Origin: Lachnospiraceae bacterium
GTDB lineage: Bacteria > Bacillota_A > Clostridia > Lachnospirales > Lachnospiraceae
Length of the DNA: 5,903 bases
Reading direction: 5' to 3'
Assembly (NCBI GenBank): GCA_004556565.1
Contig: SFGN01000205.1
Span: 1 to 5,903 of the forward strand
Positions 1-5,424 of this stretch are shown in pieces. Position 1 is the stretch's first letter; each line of letters begins with the position of its first letter. The notes beneath the pieces are model-generated. The model made no database searches, was not told the origin of the DNA, and saw only the letters and a list, made by a program, of their open reading frames with translations. The translations under genes were made by a program, and so were the position numbers.

Positions 1-340
1 GATGCTCGATGACGCGGATGTCTTCCTGTTGCCATCGGTTACAGGTGCGGATGGCGATATGGAAGGTATTCCGGTGGCGCTAATGGAAGCGATGGCGGTC
101 GGCATTCCGGTGGTTTCTACTCTGCATAGTGGAATACCGGAACTGGTGGAGGCTGATAAAACCGGCTGGCTGGTGCCTGAGAACGATGCTCGAGCACTGG
201 CGCAACGACTGGCGGCGTTTAGCCAACTGGACACCGACGAACTGGCTCCGGTCGTCAAACGTGCTCGCGAAAAAGTCGAACACGATTTTAACCAGCAGGT
301 GATCAATCGAGAACTCGCCAGCTTGCTGCAGGCTTTATAG
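1..340 (+). CDS. wcaL: WcaL, colanic acid GT4 glycosyltransferase, C-terminal part
   Basis: This is the C-terminal 112 codons of a gene that begins before the window. Reading is open from base 2, so the methionine there is almost certainly internal; full WcaL is about 400 residues. The fragment holds the second Rossmann half of a GT-B glycosyltransferase of family GT4. It shows the E-x7-E signature (Glu at visible residues 21 and 29, within EGIPVALME) that binds the donor nucleotide-sugar, followed by the usual GIPVVST and GIPELV segments of the donor pocket. The family works at the cytoplasmic face of the inner membrane, and WcaL adds one sugar of the colanic acid repeat unit; I do not assign which. 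It ends 10 bases before wcaM, so the two are surely co-transcribed in the Rcs-controlled wca operon. The identity comes from the downstream wcaM-galF order plus the GT4 motif. Confidence 0.93.
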   Translation, partial: MLDDADVFLLPSVTGADGDMEGIPVALMEAMAVGIPVVSTLHSGIPELVEADKTGWLVPENDARALAQRLAAFSQLDTDELAPVVKRAREKVEHDFNQQVINRELASLLQAL

Positions 341-345
341 AGGAG
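341..345 (+). promoter_or_regulatory. Shine-Dalgarno of wcaM
   Basis: AGGAG lies directly after the wcaL stop codon and 5 bases before the ATG at 351. This strong site fixes the wcaM start and fits tight translational linkage to wcaL. Confidence 0.85.
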
Positions 346-350
346 AACGT

Positions 351-1745
351 ATGCCATTTAAAAAACTCTCCCGACGCACCTTCCTGACGGCAAGCTCCGC
401 GCTTGCCTTCCTCCATACCCCTTTCGCTCGCGCACTTCCCGCCCGACAAAGCGTTAACATTAACGACTACAACCCTCACGACTGGATCGCCTCATTTAAA
501 CAAGCCTTCAGCGAAGGACAAACAGTCGTCGTGCCCGCCGGATTGGTTTGTGACAATATCAACACCGGCATCTTCATTCCTTCTGGCAAAACGTTACACA
601 TCCTCGGAAGCCTGCGCGGCAACGGCAGAGGGCGATTTGTCTTACAGGATGGCAGCCAGGTGACAGGGGAGGGGGGCGGCAGTATGCATAACATCACCCT
701 GGATGTGCGCGGCTCTGACTGCACCATCAAAGGTCTGGCGATGAGCGGCTTTGGCCCGGTAACGCAGATTTATATCGGCGGCAAAAACAAACGGGTCATG
801 CGCAACCTGACCATCGATAACCTGACCGTTAGCCACGCTAATTACGCCATCTTACGCCAGGGATTTCATAACCAGATTATCGGTGCCAACATCACCAACT
901 GTAAATTTAGTGATTTACAGGGCGACGCCATTGAATGGAACGTGGCAATTAACGACAGTGATATTTTGATCTCCGACCATGTTATCGAGCGCATCAACTG
1001 TACCAACGGCAAAATCAACTGGGGCATTGGTATAGGCCTTGCGGGGAGTACTTATGATAATAACTACCCGGAAGACCAGGCAGTGAAAAACTTTGTCGTG
1101 GCGAATATCACCGGATCGGACTGTCGACAGTTGATCCATGTTGAAAATGGGAAACATTTTGTTATCCGTAATATCAAAGCCCGCAATATCACACCGGATT
1201 TCAGTAAGAAAGCAGGCATTGATAACGCGACAGTCGCTATTTACGGTTGTGACAATTTCGTGATTGATAATATTGAAATGATTAATAGTGCCGGGATGTT
1301 AATCGGCTATGGGGTAATTAAAGGCAAATATCTCTCGATACCGCAGAATTTCCGAGTGAATAATATTCAACTGGATAACACCCATCTTGCTTATAAATTG
1401 CGCGGTATCCAAATCTCTGCCGGGAATGCTGTCTCCTTTGTGGCGCTGACTAACATTGAGATGAAGCGTGCGTCGCTGGAGTTACACAACAAACCGCAAC
1501 ACCTTTTTATGCGCAATATCAAGGTGATGCAGGAATCCTCTGTTGGACCCGCATTGAGCATGAACTTCGACATGCGCAAAGACGTTCGAGGCGTGTTTAT
1601 GGCGAAAAAAGAAACACTGCTGTCTCTTGCAAATGTTCATGCGGTGAATGAAAAAGGGCAAAGCTCCGTCGATATCGACAGGATTAATCACCATATTGTT
1701 AATGTGGAAAAGATTAACTTTAGATTGCCGGAATGGAGGGAGTAG
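351..1745 (+). CDS. wcaM: WcaM, Tat-exported beta-helix protein of the colanic acid operon
   Basis: The product is 464 residues, the length of E. coli WcaM, the last gene of the colanic acid operon. The N-terminus is a clear twin-arginine signal. Residues 7-12 read SRRTFL, a hydrophobic stretch follows (about 11-22), and an A-R-A site at 26-28 is a plausible signal-peptidase cut, so export folded to the periplasm is expected. The mature part has many short repeating strands with N-rich turns (for example NLTIDNLTVSHAN, NIKARNIT, NNIQLDN), the pattern of a right-handed parallel beta-helix of the pectin-lyase-like type. Such folds often bind or cleave acidic polysaccharide, which suits a colanic acid role, but no catalytic set can be assigned and its reaction is unknown to me. 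The start is fixed by AGGAG 5 bases upstream. It is probably transcribed with wcaL under RcsAB and RfaH. No strong intrinsic terminator follows it. Confidence 0.96.
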   Translation: MPFKKLSRRTFLTASSALAFLHTPFARALPARQSVNINDYNPHDWIASFKQAFSEGQTVVVPAGLVCDNINTGIFIPSGKTLHILGSLRGNGRGRFVLQDGSQVTGEGGGSMHNITLDVRGSDCTIKGLAMSGFGPVTQIYIGGKNKRVMRNLTIDNLTVSHANYAILRQGFHNQIIGANITNCKFSDLQGDAIEWNVAINDSDILISDHVIERINCTNGKINWGIGIGLAGSTYDNNYPEDQAVKNFVVANITGSDCRQLIHVENGKHFVIRNIKARNITPDFSKKAGIDNATVAIYGCDNFVIDNIEMINSAGMLIGYGVIKGKYLSIPQNFRVNNIQLDNTHLAYKLRGIQISAGNAVSFVALTNIEMKRASLELHNKPQHLFMRNIKVMQESSVGPALSMNFDMRKDVRGVFMAKKETLLSLANVHAVNEKGQSSVDIDRINHHIVNVEKINFRLPEWRE

Positions 1746-1839
1746 ATTTGCGACCATTCCTGGAAAAATGGAGCCATACTTAGGAACAATGCTACTGCAA
1801 TCCACAACGAAGCAGCGTAACATCACAAGTAATTCATTA

Positions 1840-1859
1840 ATCAATTCAGGGTAATTGAT
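1840..1859 (+). repeat. Inverted repeat between wcaM and galF
   Basis: ATCAATT (1840-1846) and AATTGAT (1853-1859) are perfect 7-base complements around a 6-base loop, CAGGGT. The stem is AT-rich and no T-run follows, so it is a poor intrinsic terminator. It sits just upstream of the candidate galF promoter and could be a protein-binding site or chance. Confidence 0.4.
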
Positions 1860-1860
1860 G

Positions 1861-1889
1861 CTGGCGAAAAAAATCGAATAAGCTATAAT
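1861..1889 (+). promoter_or_regulatory. Candidate sigma-70 promoter of galF
   Basis: A perfect TATAAT hexamer lies at 1884-1889, 30 bases before the galF start codon. At 17-base spacing the -35 position (1861-1866) reads CTGGCG, a poor match, and there is no TGn extension. A better-looking TTGATG at 1855-1860 is 23 bases away, too far. Transcription would start near 1896, giving a leader of about 24 bases. The position in a 174-base gap after the end of the wca operon supports a separate galF promoter. The weak -35 suggests modest or activated expression. Confidence 0.5.
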
Positions 1890-1919
1890 TCAGGAACCAT
1901 TTTACAGGTAGATGAAATA

Positions 1920-2813
1920 ATGACGAATTTAAAAGCAGTTATTCCTGTAGCGGGTCTTGGCATGCATATGTTGCCTGCCACTAAGGCGATACCCAAAGAG
2001 ATGCTACCGATCGTCGACAAGCCAATGATTCAGTACATTGTTGACGAGATTGTGGCTGCAGGGATCAAAGAAATCGTCCTGGTGACTCATGCGTCCAAGA
2101 ACGCGGTCGAAAACCACTTCGATACCTCTTATGAATTAGAATCTCTTCTTGAACAACGTGTGAAGCGTCAACTTTTGGCGGAAGTACAGTCCATTTGCCC
2201 GCCAGGCGTGACCATTATGAACGTGCGTCAGGGCGAACCCTTAGGTTTAGGTCACTCCATTTTGTGTGCACGACCTGCCATTGGTGACAACCCATTTGTC
2301 GTGGTACTGCCGGACGTTGTGATTGACGACGCCAGCGCCGACCCGCTGCGCTATAACCTTGCTGCCATGATTGCACGTTTCAACGAAACGGGACGCAGCC
2401 AGGTGCTGGCAAAACGTATGCCGGGCGACCTCTCTGAATACTCCGTCATCCAAACTAAAGAACCACTGGATCGTGAAGGTAAAGTCAGTCGCATTGTTGA
2501 ATTTATCGAAAAACCGGATCAGCCACAAACGCTGGACTCAGACATCATGGCCGTAGGCCGTTATGTGCTTTCTGCCGATATTTGGCCGGTACTGGAACGC
2601 ACTCAGCCAGGTGCATGGGGACGTATCCAACTAACTGATGCTATTGCCGGACTGGCGAAAAAACAGTCTGTTGATGCCATGCTAATGACTGGAGAAAGCT
2701 ACGACTGCGGTAAAAAAATGGGCTATATGCAGGCGTTTGTGAAGTATGGACTACGCAACCTGAAAGAAGGGGCGAAGTTCCGCAAAGGGATTGAGACGCT
2801 GTTAAGCGAATAA
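1920..2813 (+). CDS. galF: GalF, GalU-like UTP-glucose-1-phosphate uridylyltransferase paralogue
   Basis: The product is 297 residues, the usual GalF length, and belongs to the bacterial glucose-1-phosphate uridylyltransferase family (Rossmann-like nucleotidyltransferase fold). GalU makes UDP-glucose for LPS, capsule and galactose metabolism. GalF is its near-twin, reported to have little catalytic activity of its own and to modulate GalU. The sequence shows why it is GalF: the nucleotide-binding loop reads GLGMHMLPATKAIPKEM, with Met15-His16 where GalU has Thr-Arg. The rest of the active-site framework remains, including KEMLP, the QGEPLGLGHS segment, VVLPDV, EFIEKP and YDCGKKMGY. galF is the conserved left flank of enterobacterial O-antigen loci, exactly its place here. 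From memory of the K-12 protein I see a few probable substitutions (Val in DIWPVLERT, Gly in AIAGLAKK, Glu in MTGESYDCG, Thr near the end). The ribosome site is weak: AGG at 1906-1908 lies 11 bases from the ATG. Confidence 0.97.
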   Translation: MTNLKAVIPVAGLGMHMLPATKAIPKEMLPIVDKPMIQYIVDEIVAAGIKEIVLVTHASKNAVENHFDTSYELESLLEQRVKRQLLAEVQSICPPGVTIMNVRQGEPLGLGHSILCARPAIGDNPFVVVLPDVVIDDASADPLRYNLAAMIARFNETGRSQVLAKRMPGDLSEYSVIQTKEPLDREGKVSRIVEFIEKPDQPQTLDSDIMAVGRYVLSADIWPVLERTQPGAWGRIQLTDAIAGLAKKQSVDAMLMTGESYDCGKKMGYMQAFVKYGLRNLKEGAKFRKGIETLLSE

Positions 2814-2896
2814 TGAAAATCTGACCGAATGTAACGGTTGATAAGAAAATTATAACGGCAGTGAAGATTCGTGGCGAAAGTAATTTGTTGCGAATT

Positions 2897-2913
2897 TTGT
2901 TTTATATAAACAA
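2897..2913 (+). repeat. AT-rich inverted repeat downstream of galF
   Basis: TTGTTT (2897-2902) and AAACAA (2908-2913) pair perfectly around TATAT. The stem is weak and no U-run follows, so it is not a convincing terminator by itself. The TATAAA inside it (2905-2910) could instead act as a -10 element. Confidence 0.35.
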
Positions 2914-2937
2914 TCAGAATAACAAAGAGTTAGCAAT

Positions 2938-2968
2938 AGGATTTTCGTCAAAGTTTTCCAGGATTTTC
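2938..2968 (+). repeat. Direct repeat AGGATTTTC, two copies 22 bp apart
   Basis: The 9-mer AGGATTTTC occurs at 2938-2946 and 2960-2968, start to start 22 bp or about two helical turns, on the same face of the DNA. Further T-tracts (2954-2957, 2973-2975) fall between and after. The arrangement suits a bent upstream region or a dimeric protein site, but no known operator is recognised. Confidence 0.5.
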
Positions 2969-3025
2969 CTTGTTTCCAGAGCGGATTGGTAAGACAATTA
3001 GCGTTTGAATTTTTCGGATTTAGCG

Positions 3026-3042
3026 CGAGTGGTTAACGCTCG
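3026..3042 (+). repeat. Leader hairpin upstream of JUMPStart
   Basis: CGAGTG (3026-3031) pairs with CGCTCG (3037-3042), with one T-G wobble, around loop GTTAA. No T-run follows, so it is not an intrinsic terminator. It lies 20 bases before the JUMPStart and would be in the leader RNA if transcription starts upstream of it. Confidence 0.45.
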
Positions 3043-3062
3043 TCACATCGTAGGCATGCATG

Positions 3063-3101
3063 CAGTGCTCTGGTAGCTGAAAAGCCAGGGGCGGTAGCGT
3101 G
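3063..3101 (+). promoter_or_regulatory. JUMPStart element
   Basis: The 39 bases from CAGTGCTCTGG to GCGGTAGCGTG match the JUMPStart consensus found before enterobacterial O-antigen, capsule and other RfaH-controlled operons. The only visible departure is in the centre, where I recall GCTGTTAAGC (or GCTGTAAAGC) and this copy has GCTGAAAAGC. The element works as transcribed DNA/RNA rather than as a promoter. Its 3' end is the ops pause site that recruits RfaH. It marks the boundary of the serotype-specific cluster: sequence upstream is conserved in the species, sequence just downstream is not. Confidence 0.96.
3090..3101 (+). promoter_or_regulatory. ops element, RfaH recruitment site
   Basis: GGCGGTAGCGTG is an exact match to the 12-base ops sequence. 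RNA polymerase pauses here, and the exposed non-template strand binds RfaH, a NusG paralogue, which then suppresses pausing and Rho termination and helps recruit ribosomes. The first gene begins 41 bases later and has only a weak ribosome site, consistent with reliance on RfaH. Confidence 0.95.
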
Positions 3102-3142
3102 TCGTTTTTTGTAAACATAATTTTTACATTGCTGAGAGATAT

Positions 3143-4279
3143 ATGAACCGAAAGATACTGGTAGTATTTGGAACGCGGCCAGAAGCTATTAAAATGATTC
3201 CTGTTGTTCAGGAATTGAAAAAGGAAAAAGACTTTATTGTGAAAGTCTGTATCACTGCTCAACATAGACAAATGCTTGATCAGGTATTGAACATTTTTAA
3301 TATTCAGCCTGACTATGACTTAAATGTGATGGAAAGTGGGCAAACATTAGACGATATAACATTAAAGGTTCTCAAAGGGGTATCGTCAGTATTGAAAGAT
3401 TTCTCGCCAGACTTAGTATTAGTCCATGGAGATACCACAACTACTTTTGCTAGTAGCTTGGCGTGTTATTATCAAAAAATTGATGTCGGGCATGTTGAAG
3501 CTGGTTTACGTACTGGCGATATTTATTCACCATGGCCAGAAGAAGGTAATAGAAGGTTAACTGCCGTATTAGCTAAATATCACTTCTCGCCAACAAAAGA
3601 TGCGTCGTTTAATTTAAAACGAGAGGGGTACAATCCCGATTGCATATTTGTAACAGGAAATACTGTTATTGATTCTTTAATGAGAGCCAAGGATATAATC
3701 AAAGATAATGAAAGTTTGCAGAAGGAATTTTCTAATAAGTTTGGTTTTATTGGTAATGACAAAAAACTGATATTGGTAACAGGTCATAGAAGAGAAAATT
3801 TCGGATTGGGATTTGAAAATGTTTGTAAATCGTTAGCCGAGGTGGCATATAAATATACTAACGTAAACATTGTATACCCTGTTCATCTTAATCCAAATGT
3901 TCAGGAACCTGTAAAAAGGATATTGGGTGATATACCTAATATTTTCTTGATAGAACCGCAAGAATATCTTCCATTTGTTTATCTAATGAATAGGGCTTAC
4001 CTGATTCTTACAGACTCAGGAGGAATTCAGGAAGAAGCACCGTCGCTAGGCGTACCAGTATTGGTTACAAGGGAGGTAACAGAAAGGCCAGAGGCTGTTA
4101 AAGCAGGGACGGTTAAATTAGTCGGTACAACCCCCATAAAAATAGTATCTGCTATTGATGAATTACTCCTTGATGATAATAAATATAAAAAAATGTCACG
4201 AGCGCATAATCCATACGGAGATGGTTTAGCATCTGTTAGAATATGTGATATATTAACTAAAGTATTAACTGCAATATAA
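3143..4279 (+). CDS. mnaA: Non-hydrolysing UDP-GlcNAc 2-epimerase (WecB/MnaA family)
   Basis: The 378-residue product interconverts UDP-GlcNAc and UDP-ManNAc in the cytoplasm. It aligns end to end with E. coli WecB (376 aa) with a two-residue N-terminal offset. The residues important in WecB are all present: Lys17 in FGTRPEAIK, Asp97 in HGDTTTT, Glu119 in HVEAGLRTG, Glu133 and Arg137 in WPEEGNRR, and His215 in TGHRREN. The UDP-binding DSGGIQEEAP (291-300) and TERPEAV are intact. It is a divergent, AT-rich homologue, not the chromosomal wecB of the enterobacterial common antigen locus, so the strain probably has both. As first gene after the JUMPStart it should supply UDP-ManNAc, or a precursor for ManNAcA or other derivatives, to the O unit. 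ManNAcA would need a WecC-like dehydrogenase not in view. The start at 3143 matches the family N-terminus; upstream only GAGAG (3134-3138) resembles a ribosome site. Databases may label it wecB. Confidence 0.95.
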   Translation: MNRKILVVFGTRPEAIKMIPVVQELKKEKDFIVKVCITAQHRQMLDQVLNIFNIQPDYDLNVMESGQTLDDITLKVLKGVSSVLKDFSPDLVLVHGDTTTTFASSLACYYQKIDVGHVEAGLRTGDIYSPWPEEGNRRLTAVLAKYHFSPTKDASFNLKREGYNPDCIFVTGNTVIDSLMRAKDIIKDNESLQKEFSNKFGFIGNDKKLILVTGHRRENFGLGFENVCKSLAEVAYKYTNVNIVYPVHLNPNVQEPVKRILGDIPNIFLIEPQEYLPFVYLMNRAYLILTDSGGIQEEAPSLGVPVLVTREVTERPEAVKAGTVKLVGTTPIKIVSAIDELLLDDNKYKKMSRAHNPYGDGLASVRICDILTKVLTAI

Positions 4280-4293
4280 AGAATGTTAACTAA

Positions 4294-5424
4294 GTGACTT
4301 ATATTATGGTGGTTCTTTATTTTAGTATTATATTGCTGTCATCTCTTTTTTTTACAACAAGTTTTAGCTTTTATGGATTGTCATTTTATGGCTGGCTGGC
4401 AGCATTTATTCTTTTACTTCCATTTGTTAGGAGAGTAAAGAAAGGGAAAGTATTTATAATAATATTACCTGCAATATCAATAATGTCTTTTTTCTTATCA
4501 AAAGGCCATGAGCTTGATGGATTAATAAACAATGTGAAATTAAATGGTATAATTTTGATAACAGTAGGCGCAATGTATCTTATTATTACCTCTGATATCA
4601 TGAAAAAAATACCACCTAAAATAATGAGTAACATTATTGCTGTAGTAATGATTACTCATGTTTTGATTGCATTTTTCCAATTTGTTTATTGGTATGCTTT
4701 CGGAGGAGATCTCGATGTCAGTTCGATTTTTGGAGGAAGTGGTCATCGCTCATTTTACTATGGCATTTATAGAATAACTGGAGTGTTTGACGAGCCAGCT
4801 ATTTATTCAACATTTATCATGTCTTTCTGTTTTTTACGTTTTTATTTAATGGGGAGAAATGACTGGGTGAATTATGTTGGTGTTGTCAGTATAATATTAT
4901 CATTGTCCTTTGCGGGTATTGTTATAGTATTTCTTTATTTGCTTGTTTCTGAAACTTGGGATAAAAAAATTATTTTTATAAGTATAATGATTTTTGTGGT
5001 TTGCTTATTTGTAGCTTCTTTTTATCCTGAAATATATGGTTCAGTATTAACTCGATTAGAAACCGTACAAGCTGGGAATGATGGAAGCAGTAACTTAAAG
5101 TTTCAGTACGTTAACTTTTGGTTGAGTGATGAACAACGTATTTTATTTGGCAATGGAATGGTTGGATATTATGATGGAAAGCCTAAGTTTTTTGAGTCTG
5201 CATTTGATTTGACTTTTATTTTTACAACCATTACAACTTATGGTGTTGTGTTATCAATTCCTCTATTTTTAGTTTTATATTATTACTTATTTAAAGGACA
5301 GAAGAGAAAAAATCAATTATTGCTTCTAATTATAAGTTTGAAAATGACATCTATAATATTTCCATTTTTTTGGGTCTTCAGTGGTATCATAATAGCATAT
5401 GAAAAAAATAAATATAGTAGTTGA
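4294..5424 (+). CDS. wzy: Probable O-antigen polymerase Wzy
   Basis: The 376-residue, very hydrophobic product shows about ten likely membrane segments, roughly at residues 3-21, 26-45, 53-69, 83-100, 111-133, 170-187, 192-218, 224-243, 308-335 and 342-368. Two larger hydrophilic loops lie at about 134-169 and 244-307. The segment R160-ITGVFDEPAIYS resembles the RxxGxFxxP pattern at the start of a membrane helix in Wzy and WaaL-type proteins, and LFGNGMVGYY (284-293) resembles the glycine-rich loop seen there. Wzy proteins share little sequence, so the call rests on topology, size and position. Wzx flippases usually have 12 helices and over 400 residues, so Wzy fits better. It would polymerise O units on undecaprenyl pyrophosphate at the periplasmic face. 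The start is uncertain: GTG at 4294 or ATG at 4306, neither with a good ribosome site. The next gene overlaps its last 26 bases. Confidence 0.83.
   Translation: MTYIMVVLYFSIILLSSLFFTTSFSFYGLSFYGWLAAFILLLPFVRRVKKGKVFIIILPAISIMSFFLSKGHELDGLINNVKLNGIILITVGAMYLIITSDIMKKIPPKIMSNIIAVVMITHVLIAFFQFVYWYAFGGDLDVSSIFGGSGHRSFYYGIYRITGVFDEPAIYSTFIMSFCFLRFYLMGRNDWVNYVGVVSIILSLSFAGIVIVFLYLLVSETWDKKIIFISIMIFVVCLFVASFYPEIYGSVLTRLETVQAGNDGSSNLKFQYVNFWLSDEQRILFGNGMVGYYDGKPKFFESAFDLTFIFTTITTYGVVLSIPLFLVLYYYLFKGQKRKNQLLLLIISLKMTSIIFPFFWVFSGIIIAYEKNKYSS

Larger units (their letters stand above)
2814..3142 (+). promoter_or_regulatory. O-antigen operon leader/promoter region without genes
   Basis: This 329-base gap separates galF from the first O-antigen gene. 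I see no credible coding sequence on either strand. It contains an unpaired AACGGCAG (2854-2861), a TTGTTT/AAACAA inverted repeat (2897-2913), two AGGATTTTC copies, phased T-tracts, a hairpin at 3026-3042, the palindrome GCATGCATGC (3054-3063) and the JUMPStart (3063-3101). The O-antigen promoter must lie here. Candidates are TTGTTT (2970-2975) with GACAAT (2993-2998) at 17-base spacing, or TTGGTA (2986-2991) with an AT-rich stretch near 3008-3014. TATAAA at 2905-2910 is a good -10 but has no -35 at proper distance. None is convincing enough to name as the start. Any of them would give a long untranslated RNA carrying JUMPStart, the known arrangement for RfaH-dependent operons. Confidence 0.8.

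Noticed and set aside
1482..1844. Minus-strand frame of 120 codons overlapping the end of wcaM
   Set aside because: It is the shadow of wcaM on the other strand, with no family resemblance or start signals.
1920..2813. galF as galU
   Set aside because: The Met-His in place of Thr-Arg at residues 15-16 and the position beside the O-antigen locus identify GalF.
3026..3042. GAGTGGTTAACG resembles a tRNA D-arm
   Set aside because: There is no acceptor stem, anticodon arm or T-arm around it; the likeness is limited to one small hairpin.
3105..3128. T6 run next to TGTAAA/TTTACA as an intrinsic terminator
   Set aside because: The T-run precedes the stem on the + strand, and the - strand has A residues after the stem, so neither strand has terminator order.
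3020..3271. Minus-strand open frame of 83 codons across the JUMPStart and epimerase start
   Set aside because: It lies antisense to JUMPStart/ops and the epimerase start, has no recognisable domain or ribosome site, and is explained by open reading opposite other features.
4294..5424. This membrane protein as the flippase Wzx or the ligase WaaL
   Set aside because: About ten helices and 376 residues are fewer than the 12 helices and more than 400 residues usual for Wzx. WaaL is encoded in the core-LPS locus, not here.
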